From contig CALDBJ010000057.1 in the NCBI GenBank assembly GCA_937937835.1, positions 1-24,389 of the forward strand: DNA of 24,389 nucleotides. Reading direction: 5' to 3'. The DNA comes from an uncultured Collinsella sp. (GTDB lineage: Bacteria > Actinomycetota > Coriobacteriia > Coriobacteriales > Coriobacteriaceae). The notes beneath the pieces are model-generated. The model did not search any database, was not told where the DNA came from, and saw nothing but the letters and a program-made list of their open reading frames with translations. The position numbers were made by a program, and so were the translations under genes. Every line of letters starts with the position of its first letter. The stretch's first letter is position 1. This document shows, piece by piece, positions 12,309 to 19,508 of the stretch.

Positions 12309-14618
12309 ATGGCATTGACCCCCAACGAAGCGTATGCGGCCAAGCAGCCGTTTGTGGACAAGGAGACGCTCGAGCATATCGTCGAGCAGTTCCCCACGCC
12401 GTTTCATCTATACGACGAGGCGGGCATCCGCCGCAACATGCAAGAGGTGCGCGACGCCTTTGCGTGGAACCCGGGCTTTAAGGAATACTTTGCCGTCAAG
12501 GCTAATCCCAACCCGGCGCTCATCTCCATTCTCAACGAATACGGCTGCGGCTGCGATTGCTCGAGTTATACCGAGCTCATGATTGCCCGCTCACTGGGTA
12601 TCACCGGCCACGACATCATGTTCTCGTCCAACGACACGCCGGCGGCGGATTTTGAGCTCGCCGACAAGCTGGGCGCCATCGTCAACTGGGACGACATCAG
12701 CCATATCGAGTTCTTTGAGCGCGTCGCGGGCCCCATCCCCAAGACGGTCAGTTGCCGTTTTAACCCGGGCGGCCTGTTCCAGCTCTCTAACGGCATTATG
12801 GACAACCCCGGCGACTCCAAGTACGGCATGACCACCGAGCAGCTCTTTGAGGCTTTCCGCATGCTCAAGGCCAAGGGCGCTGTAAATTTTGGCATCCATG
12901 CCTTCCTTGCCAGTAACACCGTCACTAACGACTACTATCCCAAGCTCGCACGCATTCTCTTTGAACTTGCCGTGCGCCTGGAGCGCGAGACCGGCGCACA
13001 TGTCGCCTTTATCAATCTGTCCGGCGGTGTGGGTATCCCCTATCTGCCCGAGCAGCAGGCTAACGACATCCACGCCATCGGTGAGGGAGTGCACGCGGCC
13101 TACGACGAGATCCTGGTTCCTGCCAGCATGGGCGATGTGGCCATCTGCACCGAGATGGGCCGCTTTATGATGGGGCCCTACGGCTGCCTGGTCACCAAGG
13201 CCATCCACGAGAAGCAGATCTACAAGGACTATATCGGCGTGGACGCAAGTGCCGTCGATCTGATCCGTCCTGCCATGTATGGCGCTTACCACCACATTAC
13301 GGTGATTGGCCAGCCGGGTGGCGATGACAAGACCACAGCGCCCGTCACGGACACCTACGACATCACGGGCAATCTGTGCGAGAACAACGACAAGTTCGCC
13401 ATCGATCGCGAGCTGCCGCATATCGACATGGGCGACCTGCTTGTGATCCACGATACCGGCGCGCATGGCCACTCCATGGGCTACAACTACAACGGACGCC
13501 TGCGCTCCGCCGAGGTCCTGCTGCGCCCCGATGGCTCGGCCGACCTCATCCGCCGTGCCGAGCGCCCGGGCGATTACTTTGCCACGCTCGACGTGCTGCC
13601 GAGCGGCCGAGAGCTGCTGGCCAAGTCGCGCGCCGAAAGTGCCCGCCGTCGCGCCCAAGACGAGCGCCTGGCAGTCGCCGCCCAATGGAACAAACGCATC
13701 CAGATCGCGGACGCGAAGGAGAAGAACATGGACATCCGCAATCTCGAGGGCTCAATCGTCGCCCTCGTCACGCCATTTAAAAAGGACGGCAGCGTCGACT
13801 TCGACGCGCTCGAGCGCCTTATCGATTTCCACCTGCAAAACGGCACCGACGCCATCCTCACCCTGGGCACCACGGGCGAGAGCGCCACGATGACCGATGA
13901 CGAGGACAACTCCGTTGTCGCCGCCGTGGTCAAGCAGGTTGCAGGACGCGTCCCCGTCATCGCCGGCTCGGGCTCCAACTCCACGCAAACCATGCTCACC
14001 AAGTCGCTCACCTACCAGGGCTTGGGCGCCGATGGTCTGCTGCTCATTACCCCCTACTACAACAAGTCCAATGAAGAGGGTATCTATCAGCACTTTAAGA
14101 CCGTCGCCGACGCCGTGGACATTCCCTGCATCCTGTACAACATCCCCGGCCGCTGCGGCTGCAGTATCAGCGAGCGCAATGTGGAACGCCTGGCCGCACA
14201 TCCCAACATCATGGGAATCAAGGAGGCCTCGGGCAACGTCGCCTATGCCGCCAAGATCGCACACCTGCTGTCCGACGACTTCCGCATGTACTCGGGCGAG
14301 GACGCGCTCACCGTGCCGCTCATGAGCCTGGGTGCCTCGGGCACCATCAGTGTGTGGGCCGACGTTCAGCCGCAGCTCGTGCATGACATGTGCCGCGCCT
14401 ATCTGGACGGCGACGTGGTACGTGCCCGCGATATTCAAATTGCCGGCCAGCCGCTCATCAACGCCCTCTTTAGTGAGGTCAACCCCATCCCCGTTAAGGA
14501 AGCGCTCGCTCAGATGGGTATGATCGAGGCAAACTACCGCATGCCGCTATGCCCCATGGCCAACGACACGCGCGCTGCACTTACCGATGCTCTGAAGGGA
14601 GCTGGTCTGCTTGATTAA
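12309..14618 (+). CDS. lysA-dapA: Fused diaminopimelate decarboxylase and dihydrodipicolinate synthase (LysA::DapA)
   Basis: One uninterrupted frame of 769 residues joins the last and an early enzyme of lysine synthesis. Residues 1 to about 430 are a fold-III PLP decarboxylase: YFAVKANPNP with K64 as PLP lysine, LSGGVGIPY, CTEMGRFMMGPYG and CENNDKFAID (catalytic cysteine), ending in HDTGAHGHSMGYNYNG. This is the divergent DAP decarboxylase type seen in anaerobic gut bacteria. A charged helical tail (about 431-473) leads directly into DapA (474-769): TLGTTGESATM, ILYNIPGR with the catalytic tyrosine, and GIKEASGN with the Schiff-base lysine. DapA keeps its own ATG at 13728 with AAGGAG 6 nt upstream, so separate DapA can probably also be made. 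GCGAGG precedes the ATG at 12309. The stop overlaps dapB. Confidence 0.9.
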   Translation: MALTPNEAYAAKQPFVDKETLEHIVEQFPTPFHLYDEAGIRRNMQEVRDAFAWNPGFKEYFAVKANPNPALISILNEYGCGCDCSSYTELMIARSLGITGHDIMFSSNDTPAADFELADKLGAIVNWDDISHIEFFERVAGPIPKTVSCRFNPGGLFQLSNGIMDNPGDSKYGMTTEQLFEAFRMLKAKGAVNFGIHAFLASNTVTNDYYPKLARILFELAVRLERETGAHVAFINLSGGVGIPYLPEQQANDIHAIGEGVHAAYDEILVPASMGDVAICTEMGRFMMGPYGCLVTKAIHEKQIYKDYIGVDASAVDLIRPAMYGAYHHITVIGQPGGDDKTTAPVTDTYDITGNLCENNDKFAIDRELPHIDMGDLLVIHDTGAHGHSMGYNYNGRLRSAEVLLRPDGSADLIRRAERPGDYFATLDVLPSGRELLAKSRAESARRRAQDERLAVAAQWNKRIQIADAKEKNMDIRNLEGSIVALVTPFKKDGSVDFDALERLIDFHLQNGTDAILTLGTTGESATMTDDEDNSVVAAVVKQVAGRVPVIAGSGSNSTQTMLTKSLTYQGLGADGLLLITPYYNKSNEEGIYQHFKTVADAVDIPCILYNIPGRCGCSISERNVERLAAHPNIMGIKEASGNVAYAAKIAHLLSDDFRMYSGEDALTVPLMSLGASGTISVWADVQPQLVHDMCRAYLDGDVVRARDIQIAGQPLINALFSEVNPIPVKEALAQMGMIEANYRMPLCPMANDTRAALTDALKGAGLLD
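13716..13730 (+). promoter_or_regulatory. dapA: Internal ribosome binding site and start of dapA
   Basis: AAGGAG (13716-13721) lies 6 nt before an in-frame ATG (13728-13730), exactly where a free-standing DapA of 296 residues would begin. This is the normal DapA length. It implies that DapA can be translated both as the C-terminal part of the fusion and on its own. Confidence 0.7.
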
Positions 14619-15351
14619 GACTGTCATTATGGGAACGGGCCGCATGGGCTCGCTCATCCGCACTACCGCCGAGGGCGTTGTCGATGCCGCCGGGCAGCCC
14701 GTTTTTGATATCGTGGCCCAGATCGGCTTCGATTTGAGCGAGCTCGAGAACGCACCGGCTGCCGATGTGATTATCGACTTCTCGAACGTCGTTACCTTCG
14801 ATGCCGTCGTCGCCTATGTCGAGCGCACGGGCGCCGCGTTGGTCTCGGGCACCACGGGCTACACACCCGATCAGATGGACCGCCTGCGCGAGCTGGGTCA
14901 GAACGCTCGCGTCATGCACTCGGGCAACTACTCTATCGGCATCGCCGCCCTGCGCCATCTGGTTGCCCAGGCCACGCGCGAACTGCCCGGCTTTGACTGC
15001 GAGATTGTCGAGACGCACCACAACCAAAAGGTCGACGCTCCCAGCGGCACCGCCAAGCTGCTACTCGACGCCGTGGTCGAGGCCGAACCTGAGGCTGGCT
15101 ATCATCCTGTTTACGGTCGTGAGGGCATGTGCGGCACTCGCGATCCCAAGGAGATCGGTATGCACTCGCTGCGCGGTGGCACTGTCGCCGGCGTGCACGA
15201 AGTGAGTTTCTTTGGCCAGGACGAGGAAGTCACGCTCACGCATCGCGCCACGAGCCGTCAGATCTTCGTCAACGGCGCCCTGGCAGCCGCGCAGAAGCTC
15301 GTCACCCGTGAGCACGGCTTCTATACGTTCGACCAGGTCATGTTTGCCTAA
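14611..15351 (+). CDS. dapB: 4-hydroxy-tetrahydrodipicolinate reductase
   Basis: DapB, 246 residues, reduces the DapA product with NAD(P)H to tetrahydrodipicolinate in the cytoplasm. The nucleotide-binding GTGRMG lies at 8-13, the substrate region ETHHNQKVDAPSGTAK in the middle and the IGMHSLRGGTVAGVHEV segment later; length and order fit the family. The TTG start at 14611 overlaps the dapA stop by 8 nt and has GAAGGGA upstream, so translational coupling is likely. The next in-frame ATG (14629) would cut into the first beta strand and is rejected. The gene belongs to the riboswitch-controlled lysine operon. Confidence 0.95.
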   Translation: MIKTVIMGTGRMGSLIRTTAEGVVDAAGQPVFDIVAQIGFDLSELENAPAADVIIDFSNVVTFDAVVAYVERTGAALVSGTTGYTPDQMDRLRELGQNARVMHSGNYSIGIAALRHLVAQATRELPGFDCEIVETHHNQKVDAPSGTAKLLLDAVVEAEPEAGYHPVYGREGMCGTRDPKEIGMHSLRGGTVAGVHEVSFFGQDEEVTLTHRATSRQIFVNGALAAAQKLVTREHGFYTFDQVMFA

Positions 15352-15390
15352 CCAGGTATCAACCGGATCCACTCAAAGGAGAGATAGCAA

Positions 15391-16110
15391 ATGAGCAACG
15401 CAGCCGAGATGGATGCACAGGAGATTATCAACTACATCGCCACCGCGCCCAAAAAGACGCCCGTCAAGCTGTACGTGCGCGAGAAGCCGGGCATGAAGGT
15501 CCAGTGGGGCAATGCACACGTCTACGGCGGTCGTCGAGGCAAGACCGTCTTTGGCGATTGGGATGAGCTCAAGGCCATCCTCGATGCCAATGCCGATTCC
15601 ATCGACTACTACGACGTCGAGAATGACTGCCGCAACTCCGCCGTCCCCATGCTCGATCTTAAGGGCATCAACGCCCGCATCGAGCCGGGCGCGATCATCC
15701 GCGACCGCGTCGAGATCGGCGACCGCGCCGTCATCATGATGGGCGCCATCATCAACATCGGCTCCGTCATTGGCGAAGGCTCCATGATCGACATGGGCGC
15801 CGTGCTAGGCGGCCGCGCCACCGTGGGTAAGAACTGCCACATCGGCGCCGGCACCGTGCTGGCAGGCGTCGTGGAGCCCGCAAGCGCCACGCCCGTCATC
15901 ATCGAGGATGATGTCATGATCGGCGCTAATGCTGTGGTCCTGGAGGGCGTGCGCGTGGGCAAGGGTGCTGTCGTTGCCGCCGGCGCCGTATGCGTCGAGG
16001 ACGTCCCCGCCAGCGCCGTCGTGGCCGGTGTCCCCGCCCGCGTCATCAAGATGCGCGACGAGAAGACCGACAGCAAGACCGGCCTCGAAGAGGGCTTACG
16101 TCAACTTTAA
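15391..16110 (+). CDS. dapH: Tetrahydrodipicolinate N-acetyltransferase
   Basis: DapH, 239 residues, transfers an acetyl group from acetyl-CoA to tetrahydrodipicolinate, committing the pathway to the acetylase branch. The N-terminal third (about 1-88, with VKLYVREKPG and VFGDWDELKAIL) is the DapH-specific domain. The rest is a left-handed beta helix of hexapeptide repeats (for example IEPGAIIRD, IGDRAVIMMGAIINIGSVIG and IGAGTVLAGV), and VVAGVPARVIK closes it. The length and N-terminal domain distinguish it from succinyl-type DapD. AAAGGAGAGA precedes the ATG. It ends the operon; its use of acetyl groups predicts an N-acetyl-DAP aminotransferase and deacetylase elsewhere, and candidates lie in this window. 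Confidence 0.94.
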   Translation: MSNAAEMDAQEIINYIATAPKKTPVKLYVREKPGMKVQWGNAHVYGGRRGKTVFGDWDELKAILDANADSIDYYDVENDCRNSAVPMLDLKGINARIEPGAIIRDRVEIGDRAVIMMGAIINIGSVIGEGSMIDMGAVLGGRATVGKNCHIGAGTVLAGVVEPASATPVIIEDDVMIGANAVVLEGVRVGKGAVVAAGAVCVEDVPASAVVAGVPARVIKMRDEKTDSKTGLEEGLRQL

Positions 16111-16112
16111 TA

Positions 16113-16140
16113 GTTACGCGGTTTTGACAAACCGCGTAAC
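16113..16140 (+). terminator. Perfect hairpin after dapH
   Basis: GTTACGCGGTTT (16113-16124) pairs perfectly with AAACCGCGTAAC (16129-16140) around the loop TGAC, directly after the dapH stop. There is no U-tract, so it may stabilise the mRNA 3' end or act with the foldback element that follows. Confidence 0.6.
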
Positions 16141-16153
16141 AGGTCGACGCTGC

Positions 16154-16251
16154 AAACGCCCCTAAGCGGCAATCTGACGTTCAATCGTCGGGCATGACCA
16201 GAAGGTCAATGCCCTCCTCTTTCACGTCACCTTGCTCGCCTAGGGGCGTTT
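16154..16251. repeat. 98-nt foldback element
   Basis: The terminal arms 16154-16180 and 16224-16251 are near-perfect inverted repeats, beginning AAACGCCCCTA and ending TAGGGGCGTTT, with a further six paired bases at TGACGT/ACGTCA. Inside is a second hairpin, GGGCA-TGACC with GGTCA-TGCCC (16190-16214) around AGAA. The whole can fold as one long interrupted stem. It could be a MITE-like or REP-like repeat, a structured RNA, or an operon-end barrier; on the plus strand it ends in TTTT. Confidence 0.6.
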
Positions 16252-16303
16252 TCGCTGACGTGTGCTCAACCTGCGGGGTAATGTCAGCAACCAAGCCGAA
16301 AAC

Positions 16304-16338
16304 AAAAAAGGCCGAAGCACCATCGGAACTTCGGCCTT
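16304..16338 (-). terminator. Intrinsic terminator of the toxin-antitoxin operon
   Basis: AAGGCCGAAG (16308-16317) and CTTCGGCCTT (16329-16338) form a 10-bp stem. Read on the minus strand it is followed by six T residues and starts 3 nt after the toxin stop. Confidence 0.92.
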
Positions 16339-16340
16339 CC

Positions 16341-16685
16341 CTATCTCAGGGTTCCGTCGTATTCAACCATGGCGGATTGCTTTGACAGGCGCCCTACGGC
16401 CGTCTTATAGACCTCGGAACGATCGCGCCGCCCTATTGCCACAATCTCGGCAATCTCAACCGTTCCGTCCTCCCGGATTCGAAAAACCATTCGGAGTCCC
16501 GCATTCCGCCATTTAATCTTTTTACAGCCGGCGAGCTCGCCGTGAAGCGGCGTCCCGATTTCATCAGCGCGCGTCTTTAATTTTGCGACGGCAATACGGA
16601 CGAGCCTGCGCTGGGATCCATCTAGTTTTTGATATTCCTTCTCGACGTCTCGATTCAAAAAGCCGACAACAAAATGCCCGCTCAT
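16341..16685 (-). CDS. RelE/HigB-like toxin
   Basis: This 114-residue protein is a predicted RelE-superfamily toxin that should cleave mRNA or otherwise block translation. It shows the compact toxin layout: an N-terminal FLNRDVEKEYQKLDGSQRRLV helix, the GTPLHGELAGCKKIKWRNAGLRMVFRI strand set, and VEIAEIVAIGRRDRSEVYKTA near the C-terminus, where the arginines fit the usual RNA-binding face. A 29-residue tail follows. Its ATG overlaps the antitoxin stop (ATGA), so the two genes are translationally coupled, and antitoxin-first order suits a RelBE/Phd-type module. The exact subfamily is uncertain. Confidence 0.83.
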   Translation of the reverse strand: MSGHFVVGFLNRDVEKEYQKLDGSQRRLVRIAVAKLKTRADEIGTPLHGELAGCKKIKWRNAGLRMVFRIREDGTVEIAEIVAIGRRDRSEVYKTAVGRLSKQSAMVEYDGTLR

Positions 16686-17032
16686 TCGAAAAAATCCTCG
16701 TCGGGAATCGCGTCCGGATCCATCGACTCAAGCTCCGCGAGCTCCTCGGCAGTTAAGGCGTCCTCAAACGGAACAAACTCATGCGGACCATGCTTGACTC
16801 GATCCGCAGCGATGCGATTTATCTCAAGTTCACGCAGATACTGCAGCGCGCCGTACATTTCCTCATAGGCAGCATAGTCGATAATCACGGTATCGATATC
16901 ATTATGATCAGCAATGAACTGAGGCGCACGTTTTGCGCGTTTACGAACGGCGGATAAGGACTTGCTTGCTTCGGTAGCAGAAACAACCTGGTCTTTTGTA
17001 AACACCGGTTTTTCCAGAACAAGTGGGGACAT
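16682..17032 (-). CDS. Phd/YefM-like antitoxin
   Basis: This 116-residue protein is the predicted antitoxin of the downstream toxin. The N-terminal half (QVVSATEASKSLSAVRKRA, then IDTVIIDYAAYEEMY) follows the Phd/YefM pattern of a small dimeric DNA-binding domain, and the acidic C-terminus (AEELAELESMDPDAIPDEDF) is the expected toxin-wrapping tail. The start at 17032 is chosen because GGAGG lies 5 nt upstream; a TTG 12 nt earlier is in frame but is part of that ribosome binding site region. It is preceded by a 40-bp palindrome that is probably its own operator. Confidence 0.83.
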   Translation of the reverse strand: MSPLVLEKPVFTKDQVVSATEASKSLSAVRKRAKRAPQFIADHNDIDTVIIDYAAYEEMYGALQYLRELEINRIAADRVKHGPHEFVPFEDALTAEELAELESMDPDAIPDEDFFE

Positions 17033-17054
17033 TTTGACCTCCAAAAAAACTAAT

Positions 17055-17094
17055 CTGGATTATATTTCCAAGTATACTTCAAAATATAATCCAG
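17055..17094 (-). promoter_or_regulatory. 40-bp palindromic operator/promoter of the toxin-antitoxin operon
   Basis: CTGGATTATATTT (17055-17067) is repeated as its exact reverse complement at 17082-17094, and the centre holds the perfect palindrome AAGTATACTT (17070-17079), so 36 of 40 bases are symmetric. On the minus strand it contains a TATAAT -10 (17059-17064), followed by the GGAGG and ATG of the antitoxin. A repressor bound here would cover the promoter. The AT-rich composition contrasts with the flanking genes. Confidence 0.7.
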
Positions 17095-17117
17095 ACTTTT
17101 ATTCAAAAGAAAAAGCC

Positions 17118-18131
17118 TTATCGATTCTCAATTGACCCGATGTTCTTGAGCTCAATGGAGATGAGGCCGTTAGGCTCGTTGACAAACTCGATGTATTCGG
17201 AGTTCGAACCCATCTCGGCCGGGAAGCTGATCTCGATACCCGTGTCGGTACGGATCTTGTGATTGCGCACCGCCGCGCGCTCGACTTGCTTGCGCTCCAC
17301 GGGCACACGCTCAGGAACCTTCTCCTCGGTCAGTGCCGCGCGCACGCTCTCCTTGATAACCGGTTCGTCCTCAAAGACCTCATCGACGATATCCCAAGGC
17401 GGCAGCTCCTCGTCATCCTCGACCTTCTCGGCAACAGCAGCCTTAACCTTGGCGAGCGCTACGGCCGTATTGGCACCGTGCTCCTCGGCGACTTCCTCGA
17501 CCACACGCGTCACGGTGTCGATGACCTCCTTGCCCGATACGCCCGTGTCGCACTGCAGCAGGCCATCGGGGATAAGCATACGGTCCTCGCCGGCGATCTT
17601 GCGTTTCTTGTCCACATAGCCGATCTCCATGGTGCTTGCACGCACGATTGCATAGCTCGGCACCTTTTGCGAGGGATTCGGCAGAATGGCGTAGTGGCGC
17701 GCAATGTCGTTGCGCACCTCGCCCTCTTCGCGACCTACCTCGTGCATAAAAGCCTGCTTGGAGCCCAGCAGCATCACGGCAAACCAGCGGGCATCCTCAT
17801 CGTCATCAAAGTCCGCCACAAGCACGTCAGTGGACTCGGCTTTCTCGGCCTTGGTAAGTTCGGAAGAGATGAACTCCGCAATCTGCTGAGACAGGTCCAC
17901 GAACTCACGCTCACCAAAGAAATAGCCCTTGAGCTCGCCGCCGAATGCGGAGTTCTCGGCAAACGTGGCGCGTTTATTGTCGGCCGAGGTGCGTGCGCGG
18001 CGCAGATGCGTGGTCACGAAGTTGCGCACGGTACGGCTCTCGATATCGAGCTCTCGCTGGCTCATGACGTTGACGGCAGAGTCAAAGTCCAGGATATGCA
18101 GAATCGCGTGATTGATTTTCATATACGGCAT
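17118..18131 (-). CDS. Nucleoid-associated protein (NdpA/YejK family)
   Basis: This 337-residue protein matches the 37-kDa nucleoid-associated protein family. The N-terminus MKINHAILHILDFDS is the typical beginning of Gram-positive members. A middle region contains LGSKQAFMHEV and the GYVDKKRKIAGED segment. The C-terminal part, rich in Glu, Lys and Val, is probably helical, and the protein ends in a beta-rich ISIELKNIGSIE. Members bind the nucleoid; their molecular role is poorly defined. The start may be the ATG at 18131 or the one at 18122, which has GGA spaced better. It stands alone: the next gene upstream is 102 nt away across an imperfect repeat. Confidence 0.82.
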   Translation of the reverse strand: MPYMKINHAILHILDFDSAVNVMSQRELDIESRTVRNFVTTHLRRARTSADNKRATFAENSAFGGELKGYFFGEREFVDLSQQIAEFISSELTKAEKAESTDVLVADFDDDEDARWFAVMLLGSKQAFMHEVGREEGEVRNDIARHYAILPNPSQKVPSYAIVRASTMEIGYVDKKRKIAGEDRMLIPDGLLQCDTGVSGKEVIDTVTRVVEEVAEEHGANTAVALAKVKAAVAEKVEDDEELPPWDIVDEVFEDEPVIKESVRAALTEEKVPERVPVERKQVERAAVRNHKIRTDTGIEISFPAEMGSNSEYIEFVNEPNGLISIELKNIGSIENR

Positions 18132-18199
18132 TCCGTTCTAGATCGATTTCGGCACGAACCAGTATAGCGGTCGAGCCCGCCCCAGGCGCATCGAAGATT

Positions 18200-18230
18200 G
18201 GCGCATCGGGGACAGGTTGCTTTGTATCAA
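18200..18230. repeat. Imperfect direct repeat, copy 1
   Basis: This 31-nt stretch, with core ACAGGTTGCTTTGTATCAA, matches 19413-19443 at 24 of 31 positions in the same orientation. It lies just beyond the stop codon of the DUF2974-like gene, which is thereby bracketed by the two copies. Confidence 0.45.
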
Positions 18231-18233
18231 TGG

Positions 18234-19394
18234 CTAGCGCAGGAGCTCGGACTGCCAAGCCTCGAGCTGTTCTGCCAAACTCTTGCCGGCAGCGGGCACG
18301 TCGATCTGGGGTCGTTTGGGCAACAGTGCGCATTTAAGGATCGCCACGATGGTCTGCGAGATAAAGCGTCGCGTATCTTTGTCAAAGCCTTGCGCAGCCT
18401 GGAGCATCACGGGCAGACTCTCACGCAGATTTCCTGCGATATCCGCAAACCGTTCGGCGTCCGTAGCCTCAAACACGGAGAACAACGCATCTACAAAACG
18501 CTCGCGCTCGCTAGGTGACACTGCAAGCAGCATCTCGCGAATGGAGCCATCAACGTATCGAGCACCGGCGGACAGGCGCTCACAGTATACGAAGTCGCAA
18601 CCATCAACCACCCAGCTAAAGGGATTGTGCTGCAGCAGGCTGAACTCGGTGCTCTCAACGATGGCATAGTCCTCTTGTGTCTCGAACATCATGCCGAAGA
18701 TCGACGACCGAGGTAGCGTCTTGTCGATTCGACCGGAAAGATCGGCAAAGGCGTTGCCGTTCAGAAACTCCTCGACGAACCCTGGACCATCATGGGAATA
18801 CGCCCGTTCGATTCGCTCACGGGCGACATCGGAGCACATCGCCGCACCGTACACCGCAAGGTTTCCGCCCTTGGAATGACCTCCGCACAAAAGCGGCCCG
18901 TCGATCGCATCCGCCGCCTCGTCCACATAACGCGCCGCGGATTCCTGGGCCGGCACAGGACACCGGAACGCCATGTTAAAGTCCTCTTTCCAGCCCACAA
19001 TCGTGCTGTCGGTCCCCCGGAAGGAAAGATAGCTAAACCCCGCCGGAAACCGGAACGCCATGGCTGCAAACTGCTCCGTCGCCACCACATCGCTCACGGC
19101 ACGATAGCCGCAAACGTGCACGCCGCGGTATCTGGGATTTGCTGCCACGGCCTCCAACAAGGCCCTGCTTCCCTCTGGGTCCCACAAGTCGTCAATCATG
19201 TCCCGGTAGCACTCGGCACGCAGCAGTTCGCGTACGTCTAGGCCCTGCCAGTTCGTCAGCCCCGCCATATCACCCGGCAAGCGCAAATAGGACAACCACG
19301 CAAAGACCAGGCTATCCACCGCGCAGAACGGCCGCTCCTCAAAGGGATCAAACGCCGTCTGGACATAGGTCAAAAAATTAGGCGAATCCGACAT
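18234..19394 (-). CDS. DUF2974-like alpha/beta hydrolase
   Basis: This 386-residue protein looks like the DUF2974 (Mbeg1-like) branch of alpha/beta hydrolases. The nucleophile elbow GGHSKGGN places the catalytic serine at 174; upstream is the oxyanion-type strand FSYLSFRGTDSTIVGWKEDF (120-139), and downstream HDGPGF supplies a candidate acid. No signal peptide is seen, so it should be cytoplasmic; the substrate (lipid or peptide ester) is unknown. GGGAGG is 3 nt before the ATG, closer than usual. The gene is monocistronic and flanked by two imperfect 31-nt direct repeats. Confidence 0.75.
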   Translation of the reverse strand: MSDSPNFLTYVQTAFDPFEERPFCAVDSLVFAWLSYLRLPGDMAGLTNWQGLDVRELLRAECYRDMIDDLWDPEGSRALLEAVAANPRYRGVHVCGYRAVSDVVATEQFAAMAFRFPAGFSYLSFRGTDSTIVGWKEDFNMAFRCPVPAQESAARYVDEAADAIDGPLLCGGHSKGGNLAVYGAAMCSDVARERIERAYSHDGPGFVEEFLNGNAFADLSGRIDKTLPRSSIFGMMFETQEDYAIVESTEFSLLQHNPFSWVVDGCDFVYCERLSAGARYVDGSIREMLLAVSPSERERFVDALFSVFEATDAERFADIAGNLRESLPVMLQAAQGFDKDTRRFISQTIVAILKCALLPKRPQIDVPAAGKSLAEQLEAWQSELLR

Positions 19395-19412
19395 GGCCCT
19401 CCCATCAACTAT

Positions 19413-19443
19413 GGTGCATTGGAGTCAGGTTACTTTGCACCAA
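19413..19443. repeat. Imperfect direct repeat, copy 2
   Basis: This is the second copy of the 31-nt repeat (core TCAGGTTACTTTGCACCAA). It also contains an internal inverted pair, TGGTGCA (19412-19418) and TGCACCA (19436-19442), and abuts the ldh terminator. Confidence 0.45.
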
Positions 19444-19477
19444 AAAGGCGCCCGGGCCGTGTGGACCCGGACGCCTT
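19442..19477 (-). terminator. Intrinsic terminator of ldh
   Basis: On the minus strand AAGGCGTCCGGG and CCCGGGCGCCTT (19445-19477) form a 12-bp stem with one G-U pair, followed by a run of T. It lies 32 nt after the ldh stop. Confidence 0.88.
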
Positions 19478-19508
19478 CATTGTAGCTTTTCGCTCTAGCG
19501 AGCTTGAT

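Noticed and set aside
12591..13685. Minus-strand open frame opposite lysA
   Set aside because: It is a shadow of the decarboxylase gene, without a ribosome binding site or domain.
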